Positions 45,351-55,342 of a DNA stretch of 64,000 bases are shown here, piece by piece. Source of the stretch: UBA4742 sp963734965 (GTDB lineage Bacteria; Actinomycetota; Acidimicrobiia; Acidimicrobiales; Acidimicrobilacustridaceae). Where the stretch lies: assembly GCA_963734965.1 (NCBI GenBank), contig CAVTJK010000004.1, positions 744,001 through 808,000 of the forward strand, read 5' to 3'. The position numbers and the translations under genes were made by a program. The notes under the pieces are model-generated. The model was not told where the DNA came from and searched no databases. It saw nothing but the letters and a program-made list of their open reading frames with translations. Each line of letters opens with the position of its first letter. The first letter of the stretch is position 1.

Positions 45351-46148
45351 CTAGCGGCCCCCGAGGCGGTCGCGCTCGGCCTCCTCGCGCGCCGCCTTGA
45401 GATCGGCGAAGCGGGTGAAGTCGATGCCGAGGAACAGGCCCTCGGACTCGGCGCAGAGCTGCTCGGATCCGTCGGGCTGGATGGCGAACAGCCGGCCTTC
45501 GGTGAAGATCTTGCGGCCGTCGACCTTGGTGAGCTGGCCGACCAGATGCAGGTCGGCGTGCAGAGGTGTGGGTGACCGGTAGTTCACGATCAGCCGAGCG
45601 GTCATGCCGGGATTGCCCGACAGCGACTGGGTCGCGCCGAGCAGCTCGTCGAAGGCGCCGGCGATGTAGCCGCCGTGGACGCAGCCGGGCGGACCCTCAT
45701 AGGCCGAACCGAAGTTGACGTGGCCATGGACCACGCCGTCGATGTCCTGCAGACGGATGGGCGGGGCCAACGGGTTGGCTCGGCCGATGAACGGGCTGTG
45801 CTCGAACATGGCATGGGGATCGCCGCCCGCGTTGGCCGCCTCGGCGAAGCCCTCGTACAGGGTGCCGTGAGGCCAGTGGTCGAAGGCCAGCGCGGCGTGG
45901 GCCAACTGGTCGGCGACCTCGATGATGGTCTCGGTCGGCGCCGCCGTCGCCACCAGGCGTTCCATGATGATGCGCATCGAGTCGGCCAGCCGGCGCATCT
46001 CGACGCGCCGCGACGTCATCTGATCCGGTGGCGGCTCCTGCCATCGGCCGTAGAGCCCGTTGCGGACAAGGTCGTGCAGAGCCGCCTGGACGTCATCGGT
46101 CTCCGGGCTCGGTGCGGCGCGGGCCGATCCGCTGTCGTCGGGGGTCAT
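45351..46148 (-). CDS. Hot-dog-fold thioesterase (PaaI/THEM4-like)
   Basis: Protein of about 265 residues from an ATG at 46148. The C-terminal half holds the hot-dog domain with PPGCVHGGYIAGAFDELLG, the catalytic HGG-x-x-x-x-x-D/E pattern of PaaI-type thioesterases. The N-terminal about 110 residues are helical and are a feature of actinobacterial and THEM4-like members. It probably hydrolyses an acyl-CoA of unknown type. An ATG at 46175 would add nine residues. It lies 78 bases downstream of exonuclease III on the same strand. Confidence 0.85.
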   Translation of the reverse strand: MTPDDSGSARAAPSPETDDVQAALHDLVRNGLYGRWQEPPPDQMTSRRVEMRRLADSMRIIMERLVATAAPTETIIEVADQLAHAALAFDHWPHGTLYEGFAEAANAGGDPHAMFEHSPFIGRANPLAPPIRLQDIDGVVHGHVNFGSAYEGPPGCVHGGYIAGAFDELLGATQSLSGNPGMTARLIVNYRSPTPLHADLHLVGQLTKVDGRKIFTEGRLFAIQPDGSEQLCAESEGLFLGIDFTRFADLKAAREEAERDRLGGR

Positions 46149-46226
46149 GGTCCCATCATGGCCGACCGATCCCAACGACGTAGCCGGCTCTCGGGGCCGA
46201 CGGCCCGGTCCGCGGTGGGTCCGGCC

Positions 46227-47000
46227 TCAGAGGTCGAAGTCGACGATGACCGGTGCGTGGTCGCTCGGGCCCTTGCCCTTGCGCGCGTTGCGATCGATGA
46301 GGGCGCTGGTCGATCGCTCGGCCAACGACTTGGTGGCCAGCACGAGGTCGATGCGCATGCCCTTCTTCTTGTGGAAGTTGCCGGCCCGGTAGTCCCACCA
46401 CGAGAACAGGCCGTCGGCGTCATAGTGGCGGCGGAAGACGTCGACCAGCCCCCAGCTCTCGAGTCGCTGCAAGGCCTCGCGCTCGGGCTCGCTGACGTGG
46501 GTCTCACCGACGAACGCCGCCGGATCCCAGACGTCACGGTCGTCGGGGGCGATGTTGAAGTCACCGCAGACGACGAGGTTCGAGGTCGGGTCGTCGTCGT
46601 GTTCGAGTTGGGCGTACAGGCGGGCCAGCCACGCCAACTTGTACTGGTAGTGGTCGTCGTCGAGCGAGCGGCCGTTCGGGACGTAGGCACTGGCCACCCG
46701 CACCCCGCCGCAGGTGGCCCACACGAGTCGGGCGTCGGGATCGGGCTCGCCGTCGTCGCTGAAGCCGGCGGCCACGTCGGCGACCCCGACCTTGCTGAGG
46801 ATGGCCACCCCGTTCCACTGCCCGAAGCCGTGATGAGCGGCCTCGTAGCCGAGGGCCTGGAACGTCAGCGCCGGGAAGGCATCGTCGGTGAGCTTGGTCT
46901 CTTGCAGGCAGATGATGTCGGGCTGGACCTGGGCCAGCCACTCCTGGACTCGCGGCAGACGGGCGTTGAGCGAGTTGACGTTCCAGGTCGCGATGCGCAC
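46227..47000 (-). CDS. xthA: Exodeoxyribonuclease III (AP endonuclease)
   Basis: Mg-dependent 3'-5' exonuclease and AP endonuclease for base-excision repair, 257 residues. Motifs: ATWNVNSLNAR (5-15), CLQETKL (metal Glu), YVPNGR, VCGDFNIAP and the C-terminal GPSDHAPV with the catalytic Asp-His. WWDYRAG is the ExoIII DNA-binding loop. The length is typical. It is divergent from kgd across 140 bases. Confidence 0.95.
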   Translation of the reverse strand: MRIATWNVNSLNARLPRVQEWLAQVQPDIICLQETKLTDDAFPALTFQALGYEAAHHGFGQWNGVAILSKVGVADVAAGFSDDGEPDPDARLVWATCGGVRVASAYVPNGRSLDDDHYQYKLAWLARLYAQLEHDDDPTSNLVVCGDFNIAPDDRDVWDPAAFVGETHVSEPEREALQRLESWGLVDVFRRHYDADGLFSWWDYRAGNFHKKKGMRIDLVLATKSLAERSTSALIDRNARKGKGPSDHAPVIVDFDL

Positions 47001-47140
47001 GGTTCGGACCCTACCCCGACCCGCCGCCCCGGCCCCAGGGTCGAGCCAGCGGACCCGACGCGGTCGACCTGGCGGTGGCCGCCTCCCCCGGCGTCAGCGG
47101 CCACGAGAGCGCCGCAGTCGGACCGGTAGGATGAAGGGCC

Positions 47141-50100
47141 GTGGCTGACGACTCCGCTCCCCCTCAAAGTGTCGGACCCAACGCCTGGTTGGTCGACGAG
47201 ATGTACGAGCAGTTCCTGGCCGATCCGTCGTCGGTGAGCGAGAGCTGGCGGGACTTCTTCGCCGACTACCGCACCAACGGGGCCGGCCCCCAGGGAGTCA
47301 CCGGATCGGGGTCCGCCGAGGTGTCCACCTCGTCCACGGTGGCTCCTGCTGTCCCGGCCGGCCCGGCGGCGCCGACCACGCCTGGCGTGCCCAACGCGGA
47401 GCCGGCGACCTCGACCGTCCCGGCGGCCGCGCCCGCCCCGACAGCCGCGCCGGCCAAGAGCGAGCCGATGCGCGGCGCGGCCGCACTGATCGCCGCCAAC
47501 ATGAAGCGCAGCCTCGACGTGCCCACCGCCACCAGCTTCCGCGAGGTGCCGGCCAAGCTGCTCGAGGTCAACCGCTCGATCATGAACGGCTACCTCGGGC
47601 GGACCCGGGGCGGCAAGGTGAGCTTCACCCACCTCATCGGGTACGCCGTCGTGCGAGCCATCAGCGAGACGGTGCCGGTCATGAACTCGGCCTTCGTCGA
47701 AGGCGAGGACGGCAAGCCCAACGTCATCCACTACCCCCACATCGGGTTGGGCCTGGCCGTCGACGTCGAGCGCACCAGTGGCCGCACGCTGCTCGTGCCC
47801 TGCATCGTCGATGCCGACACGCTTGACTTCGGCGGCTTCTGGGCGGCGTATGAGGACCTGATCCGCAAGGTCCGCAGCAACAAGCTCACGGCCGACGACT
47901 TCGCCGGTGTCACCGTCAGCCTCACCAACCCGGGGACGATCGGGACGGTGCAGTCGGTGCCCCGCCTCATGCCCGGTCAGGGAACGATCGTCGGGGTCGG
48001 CGCCCTCGGCTTCCCGACCGAGTTCGAGGGCGCCGATCCGGCGACCCTGGCCACCCTCGGCGTGTCGAAGGTCATCACCATCTCGTCGACCTATGACCAC
48101 CGGATCATCCAGGGGGCCGAGTCCGGGCTCTTCCTCAAGCGCGTGCACGAGCTGCTGATGGGGGCCGACAACTTCTACGTCGACATCTTCCGCTCGATCG
48201 GTGTGCCCTACGAATCGGTCAAGTGGCGGCGCGACGTCAATCCCGTCGACCAGACCACGGCCATGCTCGAAAAGCAGATGCGCGTCGACCAACTGGTCAA
48301 CGCCCATCGCGTGCGGGGCCACCTCATCGCCGACCTCGATCCGCTGGCGGCCAAGGAACCGGTGATGCACCCCGAGCTGGCGCCCGAGACCTATGGGCTG
48401 ACCATCTGGGACCTCGACCGCGAGTTCCTCACCAATGGCATCGGCGGGCGCGATCGCATGCCCCTCGGCGAGCTGCTGCACCTGCTGCGCGACGCGTACT
48501 GCCGCACGATCGGCATCGAGTACATGCACATCCAGGAGCCGGTCGAGAAGGCCTGGATCCAAAAGCAGGTCGAAGGCGGGAGCATCACCCTCGACTCGGG
48601 TGAGCAGCGCCACATCCTCGAGCTGTTGAACTCGGCCGAAGCGCTCGAGAAGTTCCTGGCCACCAAGTACCTCGGCCAGAAGCGCTTCGGGATCGACGGC
48701 GCCGAGAGCGCCATCCCGATCCTCGACGCCGTCCTCGGCGCCGCCGCCGACACGCACATGGACTCGGTCGTGATGGGCATGGCCCACCGTGGTCGGCTCA
48801 ACGTGCTCGTGAACATCGTCGGCAAGTCCTACGAGCAGCTCTTCAAGGAGTTCGAGGGCAACGTCGATCCCGAGTCGACGCAGGGCTCGGGGGACGTGAA
48901 GTACCACCTCGGCCAGACCGGCAAGTTCGTGAGCCGGGCCGGCAACACGATCGAGGTCGAGCTGGCCGCCAACCCGTCGCACCTCGAGACGGTCGACCCC
49001 GTGGTCGAGGGCATGGCGCGGGCCAAGATGGATCTGATCCAGCCACCGGGCCGCTACCCGGTGCTCCCGGTGCTGCTCCACGGCGACGCCGCCTTCGCCG
49101 GCCAGGGCGTGGTGGCCGAGACCCTCAACCTGTCGCTGATCAAGGGCTACCGCGTCGGTGGGACCATCCACCTGATCATCAACAACCAGCTCGGCTTCAC
49201 CACCCCGCCGGACTCGGCCCGCTCGTCGGAGTACCCGACCGACATCGCCAAGATGGTGCAGGCACCGATCTTCCACGTGAACGGCGACGACCCCGAGGCC
49301 TGCGTGCGCGTCGCCGAGCTGGCCTTCGCCTATCGGCAGGAGTTCAACAAGGAAGTCGTCATCGACATGGTCTGCTACCGGCGCCATGGCCACAACGAGG
49401 GTGACGATCCGAGCTACACCCAGCCGCTCATGTACAAGCGCATCGACGCCCGGCGATCGGTCCGCAAGCTCTACACCGAGGCGCTCGTCAAGCGAGGCGA
49501 CATCAGCCTCGACGAAGCCGAAGCCGCCCTCGACGACTTCCAGACGCGTCTGCAGGGCGCCCTCGAGGAGACCCGCCTGCACGCGCCGCCCGAGGGCACC
49601 CGGGCCAAGCCCGCACCGCCGCCGCTGGGTGTGCTCCCCCACATCGACACCGGGATCCCCCGCGACGAGATCGACACCATCTTCGCCGCGCTCGAGACCC
49701 ACCCGGATGGCTTCGTCGTCCACCCCAAGCTGGCCAGACAGTTCGAGACGCGCCACAAGATGTTCACCGACGGCGAGGTCGACTGGGCCCTGGCCGAGGC
49801 CATGGCCTACGGCTCGCTCCTGCATGAGGGCACGTCGGTGCGCCTGGCGGGACAGGACACGCGGCGAGGCACCTTCTCGCACCGCCACGGCGTGCTGGCC
49901 GACTACGAGACGGGGGCCGAGTACACGCCGCTCGCGCCGTTGGCCACCCGCGGCGCCCAGTACTGGCTCTATGACTCGCTGCTGTCCGAATACGCCGCCC
50001 TCGGCTTCGAGTACGGCTACTCGGTCGTCAACAAGGACGCCCTGGTGATCTGGGAAGCCCAGTTCGGTGACTTCTTCAACGGCGCCCAGATCATCGTCGA

Positions 50101-50809
50101 CCAGTACATCGTCGCCGCCGAGGACAAGTGGGGCCAGACGTCCGGACTGGTGATGCTGCTCCCTCACGGCTACGAGGGACAGGGACCGGAGCACTCGTCG
50201 GGCCGCATCGAGCGGTTCCTCACGCTGGCCGCCGAGGACAACATCCAGGTCTGCAACGCCACGACCGGCGCCCAGTTCTTCCACCTGCTGCGCCGGCAGA
50301 TGAAGCACACGGTGCGCAAGCCGCTGATCGTGTTCACGCCCAAGTCGTTGCTGCGGGCCAAGGTGTCACGCTCGCCGGTCGAGTCCCTCACCCATGGCTC
50401 GTTCGAGGAGGTGCTCGACGATCCCCGGGTGGCCGACCCCGCGGCAGTGAAGCGGGTCGTCCTGTGCTCGGGCAAGATCGCTTATGACGCGCTCGATGCC
50501 CGCGACCGGCTCGATGCGCCGGCCGCCATCGTCCGCATCGAGCAGCTCTTCCCGTGGCCCTTCGACGGCGTGGCTCGCATCCTCGAGCGCTACGCCGATG
50601 CCGACCAGATCTTCTGGCTGCAAGAGGAGCCCGAGAACATGGGTCCCTGGAACGCCATCAAGGGCTATCTCTACGAGGCCCACGGCGCGACGCACTGGAT
50701 CCACCGCGAGAGCCGGCCCGGCTCGGGATCCCCGGCGACGGGATCTCACGCCATCCACCTGCAGGAGCAGGAGGACGTCATCCAACGCATCTTCGCCGGC
50801 CTGGACTAG
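47141..50809 (+). CDS. kgd: Multifunctional 2-oxoglutarate decarboxylase / dehydrogenase E1-E2 (Kgd)
   Basis: Actinobacterial TCA-cycle enzyme of 1222 residues combining an E2 succinyltransferase-like domain with the ThDP-dependent E1. The E1-type N-terminal segment NAWLVDEMYEQFLADP (8-23) is followed by an Ala/Pro-rich linker (about 55-105). The E2 catalytic domain (about 115-350) has YDHRIIQGAESG near 317-328. The E1 domain has MGMAHRGRLNVLVN near 546-559, GDAAFAGQG and INNQLGFTT for ThDP/Mg binding, and the C-terminal transketolase region. It has no lipoyl domain. The start is GTG at 47141, and the size is close to mycobacterial Kgd. Confidence 0.95.
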   Translation: MADDSAPPQSVGPNAWLVDEMYEQFLADPSSVSESWRDFFADYRTNGAGPQGVTGSGSAEVSTSSTVAPAVPAGPAAPTTPGVPNAEPATSTVPAAAPAPTAAPAKSEPMRGAAALIAANMKRSLDVPTATSFREVPAKLLEVNRSIMNGYLGRTRGGKVSFTHLIGYAVVRAISETVPVMNSAFVEGEDGKPNVIHYPHIGLGLAVDVERTSGRTLLVPCIVDADTLDFGGFWAAYEDLIRKVRSNKLTADDFAGVTVSLTNPGTIGTVQSVPRLMPGQGTIVGVGALGFPTEFEGADPATLATLGVSKVITISSTYDHRIIQGAESGLFLKRVHELLMGADNFYVDIFRSIGVPYESVKWRRDVNPVDQTTAMLEKQMRVDQLVNAHRVRGHLIADLDPLAAKEPVMHPELAPETYGLTIWDLDREFLTNGIGGRDRMPLGELLHLLRDAYCRTIGIEYMHIQEPVEKAWIQKQVEGGSITLDSGEQRHILELLNSAEALEKFLATKYLGQKRFGIDGAESAIPILDAVLGAAADTHMDSVVMGMAHRGRLNVLVNIVGKSYEQLFKEFEGNVDPESTQGSGDVKYHLGQTGKFVSRAGNTIEVELAANPSHLETVDPVVEGMARAKMDLIQPPGRYPVLPVLLHGDAAFAGQGVVAETLNLSLIKGYRVGGTIHLIINNQLGFTTPPDSARSSEYPTDIAKMVQAPIFHVNGDDPEACVRVAELAFAYRQEFNKEVVIDMVCYRRHGHNEGDDPSYTQPLMYKRIDARRSVRKLYTEALVKRGDISLDEAEAALDDFQTRLQGALEETRLHAPPEGTRAKPAPPPLGVLPHIDTGIPRDEIDTIFAALETHPDGFVVHPKLARQFETRHKMFTDGEVDWALAEAMAYGSLLHEGTSVRLAGQDTRRGTFSHRHGVLADYETGAEYTPLAPLATRGAQYWLYDSLLSEYAALGFEYGYSVVNKDALVIWEAQFGDFFNGAQIIVDQYIVAAEDKWGQTSGLVMLLPHGYEGQGPEHSSGRIERFLTLAAEDNIQVCNATTGAQFFHLLRRQMKHTVRKPLIVFTPKSLLRAKVSRSPVESLTHGSFEEVLDDPRVADPAAVKRVVLCSGKIAYDALDARDRLDAPAAIVRIEQLFPWPFDGVARILERYADADQIFWLQEEPENMGPWNAIKGYLYEAHGATHWIHRESRPGSGSPATGSHAIHLQEQEDVIQRIFAGLD

Positions 50810-50832
50810 CCCGCGCCGTAGATGGGCATCGG

Positions 50833-52887
50833 TCAGTGCGACGCGGGCGATCCCGCCACGGCCGCGGTCGTCGCCCGAGCGTACGGGTTGGGTGCGGACT
50901 CCTCGCCGGACGCGATCCTCTGCAGCTCGGGTCCGAGGAACCGCTCGTAGACCTCCTTGGCCGTGGTCTGGGGCACGAGGTGGAGGCCGTCGGGACACAG
51001 ACGCTGGCGCTCGCCGCTGGCGTCGATCCAGCCCGCCAGGTCGACGAGGCGGGTCACCGCTGGACGGTCCGAGACGGCCTGGGCGAGCACCTGGTTGAGG
51101 ATGGCGACCCGCGCCCGGTTGGCGGCGTCGGCGCGCTTCCAGTCGGCGGCCATGGTGAGCAGCACCACCTTGGTCGCGGGTGAGGCGGCGACGACTCCGT
51201 CGATGGCGACGTCGTACTCCGAGCGCAACAGTCGCTGATACGCGGGCTCGTCGAGGGTGTGCCAGCCGCGTCCCAGCGCGGGTAGACGACGAGGGACGGT
51301 GTCGATCATCCCCCCGGAGAACAGCGCGATCTGCGGTTGAGACCGGGCGGCCAGCGCCGGCAACCTCGTCGTCCAGTCACACGCCTTGCCGACAACGAGC
51401 ACGTTTCCGCCCATGCTTTCGTCGAAGGTCGATCGATACGAGCCACCTCGGGACATGGGACAGCCGACGTTGGACATCCCCGGGACCTCGACGGCGACAT
51501 CGGTGTAGCCGAGGCCGAGGCCGAGCATCAGCGCGGTCGAGTCGCCGAACACGAGCACGGTCGGGGATTGGGCCCGGGACGGCGCCAGATCCGTCGGCGC
51601 GGTGGGCGCCCCCGATGACGCGGCAACCGGACGTGAAGGCGCGGCGTCGTGCGAGGCGACCTTCTGGCGCGTGAAGGGCTGTGAGCCGTTGTTCATGGCG
51701 GTCATCTGGGCCTGGGCGGCGACGAAATCGGGATCGGCTGACGCCGGCGCGACCCCGACCAACGACACGGCCACGATCGAGGCACCCGTGGCCAGGATCA
51801 ACGGCCGAGCCGCGACGATCGCGCGGCGTCGGTTGCGGATCGGCCCCTCGATCAACACCATCGACAGCGCGGCCAGACCGAAGGTCGCGATCAGGATCGC
51901 TGGCTTCACCCACCAGCCGTCAACCCGGGCCTCGCGGAAGCCCATGAGGATCGGCCAGTGGAACAGGTACACGGCGTAGCTCACCCGTCCCACGTAGCGC
52001 AGCGGATGGATGGCGAGGGCGCGGGCCAGTCGTCCCCCACCGGTCGACGCGATGAGCACGACCATCCCAAGGAGGGCCGCGACGAACAGACCGCCGCTCG
52101 CGTAGACCGGGTTGTCGAGCGACGTGGTCACCGTCGCCAGCAGAAGGGTCAACGCCGCGATGGGGCCGGCCACACGCCAGGCTCGCCCCGACGGCATGGC
52201 GCCGCGCCGGACGACGATCAGGGCGAGCAGCACACCGGACAACAGCTCGGCGGCGCGCGAGAAGGTCGAGAGGTAGACGAGGTTGGCGTCGGCCCGGTTG
52301 GCCGCCGTGTAGAGCAGTGACGCCATCAGCATGGCGGTGACGATCCGGGTCAGGACCCTTGTCGACCATCCCCGCCAACTCAGGACGAACCACACGACGA
52401 GCGGCAGCACGAGATAGCACTGCTCCTCGATGGCCAGCGACCAGAAGTGCAACACGGGCGAGTCGAGGCCCGAGGCCCCGTAGGTGCTGCCCGAGAGGAG
52501 CGTGTGCCAATTGGCCAGGTCGGCCAGCGACCAGATGATGTCGAGCGAGAAGGCGCGGGTCAGCCAGCCGTGGACCGACCAGATGACTGCGACTGCCGCG
52601 AGCGTGATCATCGACGCGGGCAGCAGGCGCCGACCGCGGCGGGCCCAGAACGCGCCGAGCGCGACGGTCGAGGTGGCGGCGTGCTCGGCCAGCATGAGGC
52701 GCGTTATGAGGAAGCCGGACAGGACGAAGAAGACGTTGACGCCGAGGAAGCCCCCGGGAACCAGCGACGGCCAGAGGTGGTAGGCCAGGACGGCCAACAC
52801 GGCCACGCCGCGCAATCCGTCCAGTCCAGGTAGGTGCCTGTCGAGCAGCGTCGGATCGCTCGCGCTCGCCGACGTGGCTGTCGCCAT
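50833..52887 (-). CDS. Membrane acyltransferase with C-terminal SGNH domain (OafA-like)
   Basis: Protein of about 684 residues. The N-terminal acyltransferase-3 domain (about 18-400, roughly ten or more membrane helices) has LPGLDGLRGVAVLAVLAYH with the catalytic His37 and the HFWSLAIEEQ motif. After a Pro/Ala-rich linker the C-terminal SGNH-hydrolase domain has VFGDSTA near 447 (nucleophile Ser) and CPDGLHL near 634 (catalytic Asp/His). Such proteins O-acetylate cell-surface glycans: the membrane part moves acetyl groups and the SGNH part transfers them. The ATG at 52887 follows GGAGG. Confidence 0.92.
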   Translation of the reverse strand: MATATSASASDPTLLDRHLPGLDGLRGVAVLAVLAYHLWPSLVPGGFLGVNVFFVLSGFLITRLMLAEHAATSTVALGAFWARRGRRLLPASMITLAAVAVIWSVHGWLTRAFSLDIIWSLADLANWHTLLSGSTYGASGLDSPVLHFWSLAIEEQCYLVLPLVVWFVLSWRGWSTRVLTRIVTAMLMASLLYTAANRADANLVYLSTFSRAAELLSGVLLALIVVRRGAMPSGRAWRVAGPIAALTLLLATVTTSLDNPVYASGGLFVAALLGMVVLIASTGGGRLARALAIHPLRYVGRVSYAVYLFHWPILMGFREARVDGWWVKPAILIATFGLAALSMVLIEGPIRNRRRAIVAARPLILATGASIVAVSLVGVAPASADPDFVAAQAQMTAMNNGSQPFTRQKVASHDAAPSRPVAASSGAPTAPTDLAPSRAQSPTVLVFGDSTALMLGLGLGYTDVAVEVPGMSNVGCPMSRGGSYRSTFDESMGGNVLVVGKACDWTTRLPALAARSQPQIALFSGGMIDTVPRRLPALGRGWHTLDEPAYQRLLRSEYDVAIDGVVAASPATKVVLLTMAADWKRADAANRARVAILNQVLAQAVSDRPAVTRLVDLAGWIDASGERQRLCPDGLHLVPQTTAKEVYERFLGPELQRIASGEESAPNPYARATTAAVAGSPASH

Positions 52888-53018
52888 CGGAACCCTGGAC
52901 CTCCCCCGTTTGTCGACCTGCCCCGCGGCCAACGACCGGTCCGCGGCCGCCACGAGCGAACCACCGACCCGTCCTGCGCCCGCGCACCTTAGTCACGTCC
53001 CTGTCCAGAGGCGACCCC

Positions 53019-53696
53019 TCAGCGCAACGGGAAGCCGACCACGTGCTCGAGCTCGGCGATGGCATCGAGCGGATCGACGACCTTGATCGTCAGCATGCCG
53101 AGCGCTCGGGCCGGCTTGAGGTTGATGCCCAGGTCGTCGAGGAACACCGCCTCGGCCGGCTCGATCTCGAGAGTGGCACAGGCGATCTCGTAGAATCGGG
53201 GGTCGGGCTTGCGCACCCCCACGCGGCTGGACTCGATGACGGCGTCGAACACGTCGAGCAGATCGGCCGTCGCCTCACCGGCCGAACCGGCGTCGACCTG
53301 ATGGTCCCCGCGGCCACCGATCCCCGGGCCATCGCCCGATATGAAGTTGTTGGTCAGCAGCCCGGTGATCAGGTGCTGCGAGCACCGGCGCACGGCCTCG
53401 ACCATCTCGGGACGAACCGCGCCCGACCCGGCGGAGCCGGCCAGCAGAGCGAGAACCTCGTGCCCGTCCACCGTGTGCCCGAGGGCGGCGGCCTCGGCCT
53501 CGAACCGCGCCGCGAACCCGTCGAGGTCGACCTCGCTTCGCTCGAGCTGAGCCCACGCGTTGGTGTCGGGGTCGGTGGCGTTGATGCGTCGTAGCAGTCC
53601 GGGCGGCAGCCCGTTGTCGCGCTCGTAGGCCGCGAACGCGTCCCACGGACCCGCGACGATCACTCCCCCGAAGTCGAACAACGCGGCACGGATCAC
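53019..53696 (-). CDS. HAD-superfamily phosphatase (YihX-like)
   Basis: HAD subclass IA protein of 225 residues. Motif I is LFDFGGV at 6-12: the nucleophile Asp8 is present, but the usual second Asp (residue 10) is Gly, as in YihX-type phosphatases. Motif II is LLTNN, motif III the Lys of VRKPDP, and motif IV FLDDLGIN. A short Gly-rich insertion (SGDGPGIGGRGD) follows motif II. The substrate is unknown. It lies downstream of the dispersed repeat region separating it from the M20 peptidase. Confidence 0.87.
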   Translation of the reverse strand: MIRAALFDFGGVIVAGPWDAFAAYERDNGLPPGLLRRINATDPDTNAWAQLERSEVDLDGFAARFEAEAAALGHTVDGHEVLALLAGSAGSGAVRPEMVEAVRRCSQHLITGLLTNNFISGDGPGIGGRGDHQVDAGSAGEATADLLDVFDAVIESSRVGVRKPDPRFYEIACATLEIEPAEAVFLDDLGINLKPARALGMLTIKVVDPLDAIAELEHVVGFPLR

Positions 53697-53714
53697 GGCG
53701 GCATCGTAGGCGCG

Positions 53715-53835
53715 GAGCGAAGCCGCTCATCCGATGCCGACCGGAGGGCTAAGGCGGAGCCGAGCGAAGCCGCTCATCCGATGAAACCCGGATGGCGAAG
53801 CGCCCGGAGGGAGGCTCGCCGACCGGAGGGCTAAG
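53715..53835 (+). repeat. Dispersed intergenic repeat, copy F, with duplicated 22-bp module
   Basis: A 22-base module starting GAGCGAAGCCGCTCATCC occurs at 53715-53736 and again at 53762-53783. Each copy is followed by pieces of the family core, with a fuller core at 53787-53835 (CCCGGATGGCGAAGCG, GGAGGGAGGCTCGCCGACCGG, AGGGCTAAG). The final CTAAG overlaps the TAG stop codon of the minus-strand M20 peptidase gene. GAGCG...CGCTC is self-complementary. Confidence 0.8.
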
Positions 53836-55183
53836 AAAGCAGATCCCGACTGACGCGGTCCCAGAGCTGGACCGACAGGCCGAGGGAGTCGGTGTCTATG
53901 CGCTCGTCGTCGCCGTGGAACATCGAGCCGTACTCCTCGAACGACATCTTCTGGCTGAACATGCCGTAGCCGTACGACGTGATGCCCTTGCGCCGGAAGA
54001 ACCGCGCGTCCGTGGCCCCGACGGTGAGGTAGGGCACCGTGGCGCTATCGGCGTAGAAGCCTTGGGTCACGCGGCTCAGGGTGTCCCACAGGGGCGTGTC
54101 GACGGGCGACTCGCTGGGCACGTCGCTGCTGACCAGTTCGATGTCGACCCTGGCGGCGAGATCTCCCAATGCCTCGGCCAGCATGGCCTCGATGTCGGCG
54201 TCGACCTGACCGGGCAAGGTGCGGATGTCGACCGCGAGCGTCACCGTGTCGGGGATGACGTTGATCTTGGTCCCACCGTCGACGATCGTCGGCGCCATGG
54301 TCGTGTGGGTGCAGGCATGGAACTGGCGAGCCATGCCGACCGGCAACGAGTCGATCATGTCCAGGAACCCATCGGCCGACAACAGCGGGTCGGTGATCTC
54401 GGGCGGGTAGCCCATGCTCGAGATGAACCGGCGCCACACGTCGTGGATCTGGGTGGCCGGCTGGTACTCGTCCAGCCGCCGGACGACCTCGGCCGCCGTC
54501 ACGAGCGCGTTGTCGGTGCGATAGGGCTGCGAGCCGTGTCCGGGCGTGCCGTGCACGTGCAACCGGCACCAGTACGTACCCTTCTCCCCCACGATGACGG
54601 GGAGCTTCAACCCGTCGGGCGACGGGATGGGGATGCCGCCGGATTCGGTGATCACATAGTCCGCGGCGATGGCATCGGCCTCGTGATCGGCAAGCCATCC
54701 CGCGCCGTAGCTGCCGAGGGCCTCCTCGTCGGCAACGGCCAGATAGATCAGCGTTCCGTCGGGCGTGAAGCCCGAGTCGGCCAGCGCCTTGGTCGCCACC
54801 GCCATCGAGGCCGTGAGGTTCAACATGTCGACCGCCCCCCGGCCCCACACCTGTCCGTCGACGAGCTCACCCCCGAAGGGATCGCGCTGCCACCCGTCAG
54901 GGTTCACGGGGACGACGTCGGTGTGGCCCATCAGCAGCAGGGTCGGCGCGTCCGCGCGGCGCCCTTCGATGCGAGCCACGAGGCTCGTCCGACCCGGTTC
55001 GGGCTCGTAGGTCTCGAGGTCGAGCGACGACCCGTCGAGGTAGTCGGCCAACAGGTCGGCGCTGCGCACCTCTTCGCCCGAGGCGACCGATCCGTCGTTG
55101 ACACATGCGTTGCGGATCAGGTGCTGCAGCAGGTCAGTGACCTCAGCGGTCGGGTCATCTGACTCGATGCGCCTCTCGCCCAT
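53831..55183 (-). CDS. M20-family metallopeptidase (ArgE/DapE/Acy1-like)
   Basis: Dizinc amidohydrolase of about 450 residues. LLLMGHTDVVPV (about 90-101) gives the first His and Asp; GRGAVDML gives the bridging Asp; AVADEEALGS gives the catalytic Glu pair; the dimerisation domain with HVHGTPGHGSQPY follows; and a late FHGDDER holds the last His. The substrate (dipeptide or N-acyl amino acid) cannot be told. The start is ATG at 55183. Its stop codon lies within repeat copy F. Confidence 0.9.
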   Translation of the reverse strand: MGERRIESDDPTAEVTDLLQHLIRNACVNDGSVASGEEVRSADLLADYLDGSSLDLETYEPEPGRTSLVARIEGRRADAPTLLLMGHTDVVPVNPDGWQRDPFGGELVDGQVWGRGAVDMLNLTASMAVATKALADSGFTPDGTLIYLAVADEEALGSYGAGWLADHEADAIAADYVITESGGIPIPSPDGLKLPVIVGEKGTYWCRLHVHGTPGHGSQPYRTDNALVTAAEVVRRLDEYQPATQIHDVWRRFISSMGYPPEITDPLLSADGFLDMIDSLPVGMARQFHACTHTTMAPTIVDGGTKINVIPDTVTLAVDIRTLPGQVDADIEAMLAEALGDLAARVDIELVSSDVPSESPVDTPLWDTLSRVTQGFYADSATVPYLTVGATDARFFRRKGITSYGYGMFSQKMSFEEYGSMFHGDDERIDTDSLGLSVQLWDRVSRDLLS

Positions 55184-55342
55184 GGGCGCAGCGTAGGCTG
55201 TTGGGGTCATTCTCGACGACTCCATGTCGCCGCCGGTCGTCATCCGGATCCCACCCGGCACCAACCGCATCCGTGCGGTGTGGCGCGCGGGAGATCGGAT
55301 CACACCGCGGGCATCCCATTACAGATTGGTCCCCCATCCAGC

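Noticed and set aside
46865..50308. Very long minus-strand open frame opposite kgd (over 1100 codons)
   Set aside because: Antisense shadow of the GC-rich kgd gene. Its composition is low-complexity Gly/Val/Asp/Leu and it has no recognisable motif.
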